Shown: one piece after another, positions 1-7,191 of the stretch | Numbering within the stretch: position 1 is the stretch's first letter | Layout of the letters: every line of letters begins with the position of its first letter | From: Betaproteobacteria bacterium | Lineage (GTDB): Bacteria; Pseudomonadota; Gammaproteobacteria; Burkholderiales; SG8-41 | DNA: 16,123 bases | Assembly: GCA_025353085.1 (NCBI GenBank) | Contig: JANXRI010000195.1 | Coordinates: forward strand, 1 to 16,123 | Direction of reading: 5' to 3' | Position numbers and translations under genes: made by a program | Notes under the pieces: model-generated | Database searches by the model: none | What the model was told of the DNA's origin: nothing | What the model saw: the letters and a program-made list of their open reading frames with translations, nothing else

Positions 1-77
1 CGCATCGCGCGACTAACCACCACCGCAAATGAAACAGAACCGATCAGGTAAGCGATTGCTACAAGCGCTAGGGTCAT
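1..77 (-). CDS. plsY: Glycerol-3-phosphate acyltransferase PlsY, N-terminal fragment (runs off the left edge)
   Basis: Reading the minus strand from the ATG at 77-75 gives 25 open codons up to the window edge: MTLALVAIAYLIGSVSFAVV followed by VSRAM. This matches the start of PlsY, whose first membrane helix carries the A-Y-L-I-G-S-x-S-F-A pattern. PlsY is the inner-membrane enzyme that moves an acyl group from acyl-phosphate to glycerol-3-phosphate, the first step of phospholipid synthesis. The gene is divergent from folB, a neighbourhood I recall from betaproteobacteria. No clear Shine-Dalgarno sequence precedes the ATG. Only 77 bp are visible, so the call rests on this short stretch and the context; the remainder lies outside the window. 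Confidence 0.78.
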   Translation of the reverse strand, partial: MTLALVAIAYLIGSVSFAVVVSRAM

Positions 78-91
78 CGTGTGAATTGAAA

Positions 92-132
92 TAGAATTGG
101 CGTGCTTAACATAAGCACTCTAGCCAATTCTA
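92..132. promoter_or_regulatory. Long hairpin in the plsY-folB divergent spacer
   Basis: A two-part inverted repeat lies here. The outer stem is TAGAATTGGC (92-101) with GCCAATTCTA (123-132), 10 perfect base pairs. The inner stem is GTGCTT (102-107) with AAGCAC (113-118) around the loop AACAT, and TCTA (119-122) is bulged on one side. It sits between two divergent starts, about 70 bp upstream of the folB ATG, so it is not an ordinary 3' terminator. It could be an RNA fold in the folB leader or a protein-binding palindrome. A weak promoter-like pair, TTGAAA (86-91) and TAACAT (107-112), is separated by only 15 bp and is not convincing. Confidence 0.5.
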
Positions 133-200
133 ACCAAAAGCAACAGGCATTGAAGTTTTTGCGTTCTTCCTTGCTCTGTTGTCATACTCCGCCAGTGCCC

Positions 201-557
201 ATGGATATCATATTCGTAGCCGAACTCAAGATTGAAACGCTGATCGGCATCTACGATTGGGAAAAAACCGTCCCGCAAACGATTCAGCTCGATATTGAGG
301 TGGGACTTAGCGGCGAGCATGCGACGAAGAGCGGCAAGATAGGCGACACCATCGACTACAGCCGTGTCGTCGGGCGCATCGAGCAGCTTTTTAAGGAGGA
401 ACATTTTCTGCTGCTCGAAAAAGCCGGTGAAGCGATCGCCGATACCATCATGCGCGAATTTAAATCGCCGTGGATCAAGGTAACGATCGCAAAGCTGGCG
501 CCGCTGCGCAATGTTAAAAAGCTCGGTGTCGTCATCGAGCGGGGCACGCGCGGTTAA
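201..557 (+). CDS. folB: Dihydroneopterin aldolase FolB
   Basis: FolB converts 7,8-dihydroneopterin to 6-hydroxymethyl-dihydropterin plus glycolaldehyde in folate synthesis, as a cytoplasmic oligomer. From the ATG at 201 the product is 118 residues, the normal size, and begins MDIIFVAELKIETLIGIYDW, the conserved family N-terminus. Further family features are the DTIDYS segment (residues 50-55), the LLEKAGEAIAD helix carrying the conserved Glu, and the closing VTIAKLAPLRNVKKLGVVIE strand. The open frame extends upstream to a GTG at 102, but the extra 33 residues have no family character and start inside a hairpin, so 201 is preferred although its ribosome binding site is weak. It is divergent from plsY and convergent with xerD. 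Nothing in the gene looks broken. Confidence 0.93.
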   Translation: MDIIFVAELKIETLIGIYDWEKTVPQTIQLDIEVGLSGEHATKSGKIGDTIDYSRVVGRIEQLFKEEHFLLLEKAGEAIADTIMREFKSPWIKVTIAKLAPLRNVKKLGVVIERGTRG

Positions 558-570
558 GATTTAATTTCGT

Positions 571-592
571 AATTCTGGCGCAGGCCAGAATT
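571..592. terminator. Hairpin between convergent folB and xerD
   Basis: AATTCTGGC (571-579) pairs perfectly with GCCAGAATT (584-592) around a GCAG loop, 14 bp after the folB stop and 58 bp beyond the xerD stop. Placement between two converging genes suggests a bidirectional terminator. There is no clean T-run on the folB side; on the xerD side the RNA following the stem is only A/U-rich. It is therefore a weak intrinsic terminator at best. Confidence 0.45.
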
Positions 593-649
593 CAGTGTAT
601 CGCTCAAGCCCGAACGCCGACCGCGACCAGATAGGGTCGCCAGAATCGC

Positions 650-1543
650 CTACCCCCGCGGATGATGCTTGGCATGCAACTGCTTCAACCGCTCTCTCGC
701 GACGTGCGTGTAAATCTGCGTCGTTGAAATATCGGAATGCCCGAGCAATAGCTGCACGACCCGCAAATCGGCGCCGTGATTTAAAAGATGAGTCGCGAAC
801 GCATGGCGCAGCGTGTGCGGGGAAATCGATTTAGTCAGGCCGGCCTGAGTCGAATAGCGTTTCAATAAATGCCAGAACGACTGGCGCGTCATCGCGCCGC
901 CGCGGCTCGTCACGAACATCGCGTCGGCCGCGCGCTGCTGCAGGATTTCTGGCCGCGCTTCCTTCAGATAACGCTTGAGCCAATTTAGCGCCTCCTCGCC
1001 AAGCGGCACGAGACGCTCCTTGGCGCCTTTGCCCATGATGCGCACCACGCCCATGTCCTGGCTGACCTGTGTCACTTTGAGAGTCACCAGTTCGGAGACG
1101 CGCAGGCCGCTCGCATACAAGGTTTCGAGCATCGTGCGGTCGCGCAGGCCGAGCGGATCGGCGACGTCCGGCGCAGCCAGCAGCTTTTCGACGTCCTGCT
1201 CGGTCAGAGTCTTCGGCAGGCCGCGCGGCAGCCTGGGTGAATCGATGTTGAGGGTGGGATCGGCGGGGATCTTGCCCTGCCGCAATTCATATTGATAAAA
1301 ACGCTTCAAGCTCGACAACAAGCGGCTCGTGCTCGTGGCCTTCGCTTTACCCGCAACACGGTGCGCGAGATAGGAAAGCAAATCGCTGTGATCGGCCGCG
1401 AGCAGCGCTTTGCCACCCGCTTTGGCGAGCCAGTTTGCGAACTGCGTGAGATCGAACCGGTAACTGGTCAGCGTGTTACGCGAAAGCCCGTCTTCGAGCC
1501 ATAGCGCATCGCAGAACTCGTCAAGAATCGAGCTGTCACTCAT
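650..1543 (-). CDS. xerD: Tyrosine recombinase XerD
   Basis: XerD acts with XerC at the dif site to resolve chromosome dimers at division. From the ATG at 1543 the product is 297 residues, essentially the size of E. coli XerD. The N-terminal SAM-like DNA-binding domain (about 1-100) contains LWLEDGLSRNTLTSYRFDL, typical of XerD. The catalytic domain has the full set of tyrosine recombinase residues: R148 (ASGLR), K172, H243 and R246 (HTLRH), H269 (LLGHS) and the nucleophile Y278. It ends in HHPRG, as XerD proteins do. The frame is open 35 codons further upstream, but that stretch runs through a palindromic repeat and lacks family character. The gene lies downstream of ogt on the same strand, 127 bp away. 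This is a housekeeping recombinase rather than a phage or integron integrase. Confidence 0.95.
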   Translation of the reverse strand: MSDSSILDEFCDALWLEDGLSRNTLTSYRFDLTQFANWLAKAGGKALLAADHSDLLSYLAHRVAGKAKATSTSRLLSSLKRFYQYELRQGKIPADPTLNIDSPRLPRGLPKTLTEQDVEKLLAAPDVADPLGLRDRTMLETLYASGLRVSELVTLKVTQVSQDMGVVRIMGKGAKERLVPLGEEALNWLKRYLKEARPEILQQRAADAMFVTSRGGAMTRQSFWHLLKRYSTQAGLTKSISPHTLRHAFATHLLNHGADLRVVQLLLGHSDISTTQIYTHVARERLKQLHAKHHPRG

Positions 1544-1597
1544 CTTAAGAAAAATGCCCCTGAAAATTGATGCATGAGTCGTCCTGGCCAAGCGAAA

Positions 1598-1649
1598 CTT
1601 GCGAGGCGAGCGGAGTTTACACGTTAGTAAACGAGCATCGACTCGCAAG
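1598..1649. repeat. Nested imperfect palindrome between ogt and xerD
   Basis: The outer arms are CTTGCGAG (1598-1605) and CTCGCAAG (1642-1649). The inner arms are GTTTAC (1615-1620) and GTAAAC (1627-1632) around ACGTTA, with partly pairing sequence between them (CGA 1607-1609, TCG 1638-1640). It lies 21 bp past the ogt stop and upstream of xerD, so it may end the TRAP-ogt transcript or be a copy of an intergenic palindromic repeat. There is no T-run. Only one copy is present in this window. Confidence 0.5.
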
Positions 1650-1670
1650 GTTTAACAACGCGAGGGTGGC

Positions 1671-2222
1671 TCAGGCGCGATTTGCAGGAACATTTTCATG
1701 CCGCAGCAGCCACTGTTTGATCTGTATCGGCTCGCCGCCGCGCGCGTGCATGAAGCCGCCGATGCCGCCGCTCGCGACGACACGATGACAGGGAATCACC
1801 AGCGGCAGGCGGTTGGCGCCGCACGCGCCGCCGACCGGCCGCGGCGCGCTTTGCAGCTGCCGCGCGACCTCCAGGTACGTCAGCGTTTTACCGCGCGGAA
1901 TCGCCTGGATTGCGCGCCATACCCGCTGTTGAAACGGAGTACCGCGATATTCGAACGGCAGATCGAACTCGAACTGCGGATCGGCCAGATATTTTTCGAT
2001 CTGCCGGCACGCCTTGGCCGCGAGCTTATTCGTTGGCTCGAGGGTCGCGACACCGCGCGGCAGGTATTCGATGTGGGTGACGAGTTCGCCCGCAGTGCGA
2101 ATGCCGAGCACCGCGAACGGCGTGGCGAGTTTGGCATCGAACAACTCGCCGGGCGCCGCGCGTTCGATCTTGAGACGGCTTTGCAACTGCACTGCGCCAT
2201 CGCGAAAATCACGCGGCAGCAT
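1671..2222 (-). CDS. ogt: Methylated-DNA--protein-cysteine S-methyltransferase
   Basis: This is a suicide repair protein that moves the alkyl group from O6-methylguanine or O4-methylthymine in DNA to its own cysteine. From the ATG at 2222 it is 183 residues. The C-terminal domain is complete: GTPFQQRVWRAIQAIPRGKT (the helix-turn-helix with its arginine finger region), then IPCHRV with the acceptor cysteine at residue 145, and GGIGGFMHARGGEPIQIKQWL. The N-terminal half is the divergent ribonuclease-like domain of the Ogt/Ada-C type. The ATG overlaps the TRAP permease stop by 14 bp and has GAGGG about 6 nt upstream; a GTG at 2228 is an alternative start. The overlap implies translational coupling to the transporter. 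The symbol ogt is by family; adaB is an alternative label. Confidence 0.9.
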   Translation of the reverse strand: MLPRDFRDGAVQLQSRLKIERAAPGELFDAKLATPFAVLGIRTAGELVTHIEYLPRGVATLEPTNKLAAKACRQIEKYLADPQFEFDLPFEYRGTPFQQRVWRAIQAIPRGKTLTYLEVARQLQSAPRPVGGACGANRLPLVIPCHRVVASGGIGGFMHARGGEPIQIKQWLLRHENVPANRA

Positions 2223-4314
2223 GCGCACCCTCTTTGCGCAGCTTCTGCATGGCGATAACGACGATGATCAGCGCGATGCCGATGTAGTCGAGCAGCGCCT
2301 TCGGGTAGACCAGCGCGAGGCCGGCGATGATCAGCAGCCAGCGTTCGAGCACCGTTGTTTTCCGGAACAGCCAGTTCTGCACGCCGGCAGCCAGCGCCGC
2401 AATGCCAATCATCGCGGTCACGCTGACCACCGCGATCTCGCCCCACGGCGCCACTGCAAGTTTCTTGAACGATCCCATCAGCAGGAGCCCGAGTCCCGCC
2501 GGATCAAGCACGAACATGAACGGCACCAGAAACGCGGGCATCGTGTATTTCCACGACTGCAATGTCGTCTTATAAGGGTCGCCACCGGTGATGGCCGCGG
2601 CCGCAAACGGCGACAGCGCGGTCGGCGGCGAAACCTCCGACAACACGGCGTAATAGAAAATGAACATGTGGGCCGCGTAGTCGGCGACGCCCAATTGCAT
2701 CAATGCCGGCGCGGCAATGACCGCACAAATGATGTAGCTCGCGGTCACCGGCACGGCGAGCCCGACGATCCACACGATCAAAGAGGTCATTACTGCGGTC
2801 AGCAATAACTTGACGTCGTGTAGCAAACTTGCCGTTTGCTCGAAGCCCACCGCGCCGAGCGCGCTCATGATGAGCTGGGTGCCCGAATCGGCGTACTGCA
2901 ACACGATCGAGCTGAACTTGAGCCCGAGTCCGGTCAGCGTCACCACTCCGACGATGATACCGGCGGCGGCACACGTGGCGCCCACGCTCAACATGCCGAC
3001 GGAACCGGCTTCGAGCGCTTTGACCAGACCGGAGTTCCACAGTCCCCGCCCCAATGGCTTCCGGCCGCGCAACACATCGTAGGGAATCAGCGCGCAATCG
3101 ACGTGCAGGAAGCTGCTCAGAAACGCCACCACCGTCGCCCAGAACACCGACACCGCGGGCGAAAAGCCGATCACCATGAAGAATATGATCGCGACCAGTG
3201 ACAGGAAATGAAACCAGTAATTGCGCGTCAGCAGGCCGATCGTCGCATGCTTTTCAATGACGACGTTGGGCATACCGAATTTGCGCGCGTCGATTTCGAC
3301 CATCAGGAAGAGCGCGAAGTAATACAGCAGCGTCGGTATCGTCGCCATCAATATCACGTCGAGGTACGAGATATTGAGGAACTGCGCGATCAGGAAAGCC
3401 GCTGCGCCCAGCACCGGCGGCGAAATGATGGCGCCGAGACCACCGGCTGCCAGCAGGCCGCCTGCAGCGTCTTTGCCATAACCCGCTTTCATGAGCATCG
3501 GGTAAGCAACCGTGCCGAGGGTCACCGTCGTCGCCACGCCGCTGCCGGAAGGACCGCCGAGCAAAAATGAGGCGAGCACGATGGTGCGGCCCGCGCCGGT
3601 GGGCTTGCCGCCCATCGCGGCGAACGAGAAGTCGATGAAGAATTTTCCGGCGCCCGAATATTGCAGGAACGCGCCGTAAATCGTGAACAAAATAATCAGC
3701 GAAGACGAGACGTCGATCGCGACGCCGAAGATGCCTTCGAGCGTCATGTACATATGGCCGACGATGCGCCCCAAATCCATGCCGTAATGCGTCCACGGCG
3801 GCGGCAGGTACTGCCCGACCACGGCATACACGAGGAAGCCCACGCAAATCGCCGGCATAATCCAGCCCGACGTTCGGCGCGCCGCCTCGAGCACCATGAC
3901 AATCAGCGCGATGCCGAGGATTTTGTCCCACATGTTGGGGTCGATTGCGCGCTCGAGAAACGCGTCGCCGCCGAACAGCATGTTGCAGACGACGACCAGC
4001 GAGAAAAACGCGGCGACCCAATCCCACCAGTGAATACGATGACGAAAGCGCTTAGAAACCGGGAACAGCAGGAAACCCAAAAATAAAATGAACGCGACGT
4101 GGATCCCGCGCAACACATGCGTGGGCATGATGCCGTACGCGGCGTAGAGGTGAAAAACCGACATGATCACCGCGAGCGCGGTGGTCATCACGCCGAGGGC
4201 GCCGGGCAGCTTGTTGATCGCGCCTTCTTCTTCCTCGATGTACTGCTCGGCCTTTTTTATCGCCTCGGCCGAAACCACGGGCTCCTCAACGATCTTTCTA
4301 GTGGCTTCCGCCAT
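2209..4314 (-). CDS. TRAP transporter permease, fused 4TM/12TM subunits (DctQM-type fusion of TRAP-TAXI systems)
   Basis: This is the membrane part of a secondary, ion-driven uptake system that takes substrate from a periplasmic TAXI receptor. The 701-residue product has a charged cytoplasmic N-terminus (about 1-35). Next comes a small-subunit-like block of hydrophobic segments (about 40-190), then a large DctM-like block with many helices. The DctM signature is clear: GGPSGSGVATTVTLGTVAYP followed by MLMKAGYGKDAAGG and GGLGAIISPPVLGAAAF. A second copy of this fold occurs near VGLAVPVTASYIICAVIAAP and SEVSPPTALSPFAAAAITGG. The fused form is usual for TAXI-dependent TRAP systems. The ATG at 4314 has a strong GGAGGG ribosome binding site. 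It lies 63 bp downstream of the receptor gene and overlaps ogt. Substrate is unknown; dicarboxylates or amino acids are family precedents. Confidence 0.93.
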   Translation of the reverse strand: MAEATRKIVEEPVVSAEAIKKAEQYIEEEEGAINKLPGALGVMTTALAVIMSVFHLYAAYGIMPTHVLRGIHVAFILFLGFLLFPVSKRFRHRIHWWDWVAAFFSLVVVCNMLFGGDAFLERAIDPNMWDKILGIALIVMVLEAARRTSGWIMPAICVGFLVYAVVGQYLPPPWTHYGMDLGRIVGHMYMTLEGIFGVAIDVSSSLIILFTIYGAFLQYSGAGKFFIDFSFAAMGGKPTGAGRTIVLASFLLGGPSGSGVATTVTLGTVAYPMLMKAGYGKDAAGGLLAAGGLGAIISPPVLGAAAFLIAQFLNISYLDVILMATIPTLLYYFALFLMVEIDARKFGMPNVVIEKHATIGLLTRNYWFHFLSLVAIIFFMVIGFSPAVSVFWATVVAFLSSFLHVDCALIPYDVLRGRKPLGRGLWNSGLVKALEAGSVGMLSVGATCAAAGIIVGVVTLTGLGLKFSSIVLQYADSGTQLIMSALGAVGFEQTASLLHDVKLLLTAVMTSLIVWIVGLAVPVTASYIICAVIAAPALMQLGVADYAAHMFIFYYAVLSEVSPPTALSPFAAAAITGGDPYKTTLQSWKYTMPAFLVPFMFVLDPAGLGLLLMGSFKKLAVAPWGEIAVVSVTAMIGIAALAAGVQNWLFRKTTVLERWLLIIAGLALVYPKALLDYIGIALIIVVIAMQKLRKEGAHAAA

Positions 4315-4330
4315 GGAGCCCTCCGCTCAG

Positions 4331-4367
4331 GAAGGATGAATCTTCGCTGCCGTCGAATTCATCCTTC
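4331..4367 (-). promoter_or_regulatory. Intercistronic hairpin between TAXI receptor and TRAP permease genes
   Basis: GAAGGATGAAT (4331-4341) and ATTCATCCTTC (4357-4367) form a perfect 11-bp stem with a 15-nt loop, in the 63-bp gap of a two-gene operon. There is no T-run, so it is more likely an mRNA 3'-end stabiliser or partial terminator that keeps receptor mRNA above permease mRNA. That role is known for hairpins after periplasmic binding-protein genes and is inferred here. Its right arm runs into a second TTCATCT heptamer (4365-4371), recalling the heptamer tracts at 14455 and 15424. Confidence 0.5.
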
Positions 4368-4377
4368 ATCTTTACCG

Positions 4378-5340
4378 TTAATTCAGCTTGATGCCTTTTT
4401 CGGCAAAATATTTCTTCGCCCCCGGATGAAACGGCACCACCGCCGCACCCGGCGTCTGGTACTTGTAATCGAAGTTTTTCGCTTCCGCGTGCACCCGGAT
4501 GAGATCGTCTTTATGCTCGAACACGGTCTTGACGATATCGTAAGCAAGCTGATCGCTCATTTTCTCGTCAGCGAGCAGAACGTTCCACACCGTCGCAATT
4601 TGATTGGCGGAGTCCTGCCCCGGATACGATTTGGCCGGTATGTTGTCTTTAATGTAGAGGGGGCCGTATTTCTTGACCATGGCATCGGTCGCGTCGGCGT
4701 GATCGATCAGCTTCAATTTAAGTCCCGGGGTCGCGCCCAGATCGGTGACGGCCGGGGTCGGCACGCCGCCGACCCAAAAGAATGCATCGAGTTTGCGGTC
4801 CTTGATTGCCTCTGCCGATTTGCCCGGGTCGAGTCGTTCGCGAATGATGTCTTTCTCGGGATCGATGCCGTACGCTTCGAGCACCCGATACGCCATGATC
4901 TGGGTTGCGCTGTTCGGCGCGCCGGTCGACACTCGCTTGCCTTTGAGGTCGGCCATCTTGGTGATGCCGGTGCCCTCGACCGTGACGATGTGCATGCGGT
5001 TCGGATAGAGCACCATCAGCGCGCGTACGTTGACCGGTTTCTGGAATTTGCCCTGGCCTTTGTAGGCGTCCCAGCTGGCATCCGCCATTGAAAACGCAAC
5101 GTCCGCTTTGCCTTGGCCCATCAACAACAAATTTGCCATTGACCCATCGGTGGTGCCGGCAGTCGCATTGAGGTTAGGCACGAACTTGGTCAGCACATCG
5201 GCGAGGCCGCCACCCAACGGGTAGTAAACGCCCGACGTCGGGCCACTCGCAACGAAGATATTAATCTTGCCTTGCGCATAACTCGCGGTTGCGCACAGGA
5301 TGCCGGCCGCGACCGCGAAAACTCTGAACAGGCTCTGCAT
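4378..5340 (-). CDS. TAXI-family TRAP transporter solute-binding protein
   Basis: This is a periplasmic receptor that captures the substrate for the adjacent fused TRAP permease. It is 320 residues, the normal size. The N-terminus has a Sec signal peptide, positively charged near R6 and hydrophobic over residues 7-18, with a likely cleavage after A22 (ASYA-QG). The mature protein begins with the TAXI hallmark ASGPTSGVYYPLGGGLADVL (31-50). Later family segments include DLKGKRVSTGAPNSATQIMA and DAFFWVGGVPTPAVTDL, the latter in the second lobe near the hinge. The ATG at 5340 follows an excellent Shine-Dalgarno, AAGGAGGAG, two bases upstream of the start. It is first in the operon receptor-permease-ogt. 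The ligand cannot be read from sequence; TAXI receptors are known for glutamate, 2-oxoglutarate and other acids. Confidence 0.93.
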   Translation of the reverse strand: MQSLFRVFAVAAGILCATASYAQGKINIFVASGPTSGVYYPLGGGLADVLTKFVPNLNATAGTTDGSMANLLLMGQGKADVAFSMADASWDAYKGQGKFQKPVNVRALMVLYPNRMHIVTVEGTGITKMADLKGKRVSTGAPNSATQIMAYRVLEAYGIDPEKDIIRERLDPGKSAEAIKDRKLDAFFWVGGVPTPAVTDLGATPGLKLKLIDHADATDAMVKKYGPLYIKDNIPAKSYPGQDSANQIATVWNVLLADEKMSDQLAYDIVKTVFEHKDDLIRVHAEAKNFDYKYQTPGAAVVPFHPGAKKYFAEKGIKLN

Positions 5341-5436
5341 AACTCCTCCTTCTTATGGGTTTGATTTGCGATGCCATGATACGGGCTCACGATAAGCGCG
5401 CCAAGCTTCTTGCGGAGCTTCCGCTAAATCGCCATA

Positions 5437-5490
5437 CCCGCGCAGGCGTATCCAGAACGATTCGTCATCCTGGGTTTCCGCCTTCGCGCG
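5437..5490. repeat. Decayed inverted-repeat element
   Basis: CCCGCGCAGGCGTATCCAG (5437-5455) faces CCTGGGTTTCCGCCTTCGCG (5469-5488) as an imperfect palindrome. It resembles a degraded copy of the CCCGCG-AGGCGGGAATCCAG type of intergenic inverted repeat found in many proteobacteria; that identification is from memory. It lies in the 289-bp gene-free gap between the TAXI receptor start and the VOC gene. I see no coding sequence or RNA gene in the rest of that gap apart from the REP-like pair at 5518-5607. Confidence 0.45.
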
Positions 5491-5517
5491 CAGAGATGGT
5501 CGGCAGCGGACACATTC

Positions 5518-5607
5518 GGCGGATTACGCTGCGCTAATCCGCCCTACGAGACAGCGAGAATCATCACGGCAGTAATGTAGGGCGGAATAAGCAAGGCGCA
5601 TTCCGCC
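5518..5607. repeat. Inverted pair of REP-like palindromes
   Basis: Copy 1 (5518-5547) is GGCGGATTA, an 8-nt loop, TAATCCGCC and then CTAC. Copy 2 (5577-5607) is GTAG followed by GGCGGAAT, an 11-nt loop and ATTCCGCC. The two hairpins therefore point at each other through CCCTAC and GTAGGG tails, 29 bp apart, the arrangement of bacterial interspersed mosaic elements built from REP units. GTAGGGCGGA-type hairpins are common between genes in proteobacteria. The pair ends 22 bp before the VOC stop codon and may stabilise or end that transcript. Confidence 0.65.
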
Positions 5608-5629
5608 GAAAGTCCAGGAACGACGAACT

Positions 5630-6049
5630 TCATTTCGCGAACAGCTTGCCTGGGTCTTTGAACGCCTTGAATTCGATCGCATTGCCGGAGGGATCGGTAA
5701 AAAACATCGCCGCCTGTTCGCCGACGGTGCCCTCAAAACGCAGTTGCGGTTCGATGATGAACCTGGTGCCGGCGGCGACCAGCTTGTCGCGCATCTTCTC
5801 CCAATCGGGCATCGGCAGCACCAGCCCGAAGTGGCGCACCGGCACCTCGTCGCCGTCGACCGGGCTGGTAATGCGTTTACGCGCCTCGCCGGGCACGCGA
5901 TAGGCAACGATCTGATGACCGTAAAAATTGAAGTCGACCCAGTGCTGGTCGGAGCGCCCTTCGGTGCAACCGAGCACGCCGCAGTAAAATGCTCGCGCGT
6001 CCTTCAAATCGTCGACCGGAAATGCGAGATGGAATGAAGGAAGCGACAT
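5630..6049 (-). CDS. VOC-family (glyoxalase/bleomycin resistance/dioxygenase fold) protein
   Basis: This 139-residue single-gene protein has two beta-alpha-beta-beta-beta modules, as in glyoxalase I-like metalloenzymes. Module 1 starts FHLAFPVDDLKDARAFYCGV with a candidate metal ligand at H7. Module 2 starts VRHFGLVLPMPDWEKMRDKL with H73, and the final strand MFFTDPSGNAIEFKAF supplies E126. These are the usual ligand positions, so a divalent-metal enzyme is likely. The reaction cannot be assigned: the family includes isomerases, ring-cleaving dioxygenases and fosfomycin-type resistance enzymes. The ATG at 6049 has GAGG at a suitable distance. It stands alone on the minus strand, divergent from the Bug-type receptor gene with a 103-bp spacer in which I could not identify a promoter. 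Confidence 0.88.
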   Translation of the reverse strand: MSLPSFHLAFPVDDLKDARAFYCGVLGCTEGRSDQHWVDFNFYGHQIVAYRVPGEARKRITSPVDGDEVPVRHFGLVLPMPDWEKMRDKLVAAGTRFIIEPQLRFEGTVGEQAAMFFTDPSGNAIEFKAFKDPGKLFAK

Positions 6050-6152
6050 GCGGAGCCTCGAAATGGGCGATGGGGATGCCGCATTTTAAAGGTTTTCGGC
6101 TTTGCCCAACCGCCCGCTGACACACGCTGCACATTGATCAAAGGACAGGCTG

Positions 6153-7151
6153 GTGCAAACAATTTTGCTCTCTTCCAAATCCCGAATAGGCGCTCTGGCG
6201 TTGGTCACAGTAAGCAGCTGCGCCTTCGCCCAGTCACAAGCGCCCAGCCAGTCGTATCCGTTGCGCCCGCTGCGTTTCATCGTGCCTTTTCCGCCCGGTG
6301 GCAGTACCGATATCTATGCGCGCATCATCGGCCCGCGGCTTGCCGAGGCGCTTCACCAACAAGTGGTAATCGATAACCGGCCGGGCGCGGGCGGCGCGCT
6401 GGGCGCCGATCTCGCGGCGAAGGCGGCGCCCGACGGCTACACGATCTGGCTCGGGCAAACCAACAATCTCGCGATCGGTCCTGCGATGCGCCGCAAAAAT
6501 AATTACGACCCGGAACGCGATTTCTCGCCGATCACGCTGCTCATGAACGCGCCGCAAGTGATGGTCGTCAACGCGGGCTCGCCGATTGCATCCGTCAGGG
6601 ATTTGATCGCCGCGGCGAAGCTAAAACCCGGCACGCTCACTTTTGCATCGGCCGGCATCGGCAGCTCGGGGCATATCACCGGCGAACTTTTCAATCAGAC
6701 AGCCGCCGTCAACTTCACGCACGTGCCGTACAAGGGCGCGTCGCCCGCGATGATCGACCTGCGCGGAGGCCGCGTCACTTACCTTGCGACATCGCTCGCT
6801 TCGGCCGCGCAATCCGTTAAGGACGGCAAGATCAAGGCGATCGCAACTACGGGCACCAGGCGCGCACGCCTGATGCCAGACGTCCCGACGGTCATTGAAG
6901 CGGGCGTGCCCGGCTTCGAGGTCGAATCGTGGCACGGCATGCTCGCGCCGGCGAAAGTGCCGCGCGACATCATCGCCCGGCTCAATCATGAAATCGTGGC
7001 GATACTCGAGAAGCCCGACGTCAGGGAAGCGCTGCTCGCTGAGGGCGGCGACATCACGACGGGCACGCCTGAAGCGTTCGCGGCCTTCCTGAAGAGTGAA
7101 GTCGTGAAGTGGGCGGCAGTAGTAAAGCAGGCGGGCATAACTTCTGAATGA
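6153..7151 (+). CDS. Bug/TctC-family tripartite tricarboxylate transporter substrate-binding protein
   Basis: This is a periplasmic receptor of the TTT family, which binds carboxylated solutes. The product is 332 residues. It starts with GTG at 6153, preceded by AAAGGA 8 bases upstream, and has a signal peptide (hydrophobic core around residues 12-24, likely cleavage after CAFA at 26). Family motifs occur in order: RFIVPFPPGGSTDIYAR (41-57), VVIDNRPGAGG (71-81), AAPDGYT (91-97), the THVPYKG segment and DVPTVIEAGVPGFEVESWHG near two-thirds. No TctA/TctB membrane subunits are nearby. Orphan Bug receptors like this are very numerous in Burkholderiales-type betaproteobacteria. The lactonase-like gene follows after 40 bp on the same strand, so the two may form an operon acting on one substrate. 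The ligand is unknown. Confidence 0.93.
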   Translation: MQTILLSSKSRIGALALVTVSSCAFAQSQAPSQSYPLRPLRFIVPFPPGGSTDIYARIIGPRLAEALHQQVVIDNRPGAGGALGADLAAKAAPDGYTIWLGQTNNLAIGPAMRRKNNYDPERDFSPITLLMNAPQVMVVNAGSPIASVRDLIAAAKLKPGTLTFASAGIGSSGHITGELFNQTAAVNFTHVPYKGASPAMIDLRGGRVTYLATSLASAAQSVKDGKIKAIATTGTRRARLMPDVPTVIEAGVPGFEVESWHGMLAPAKVPRDIIARLNHEIVAILEKPDVREALLAEGGDITTGTPEAFAAFLKSEVVKWAAVVKQAGITSE

Positions 7152-7191
7152 GCGCGCGCCAACGGACAAATATTTCGAGGAGACCGGCCAA

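Noticed and set aside
86..112. A sigma-70 promoter for folB (TTGAAA and TAACAT)
   Set aside because: The 15-bp spacing is short, the -10 match is poor and the -10 box falls in the hairpin; too weak to list as a feature.
650..1543. The tyrosine recombinase as a phage, integron or island integrase
   Set aside because: Length, spacing of all catalytic residues, the LWLEDGLS N-terminus and the HHPRG end are those of housekeeping XerD, and the neighbours are housekeeping genes. The extra domain of IntI is absent.
4099..5091. A 330-codon plus-strand open frame opposite the TAXI receptor and permease start
   Set aside because: The composition is typical of a reverse-complement shadow with no recognisable domain, and it crosses the operon boundary and its hairpin.
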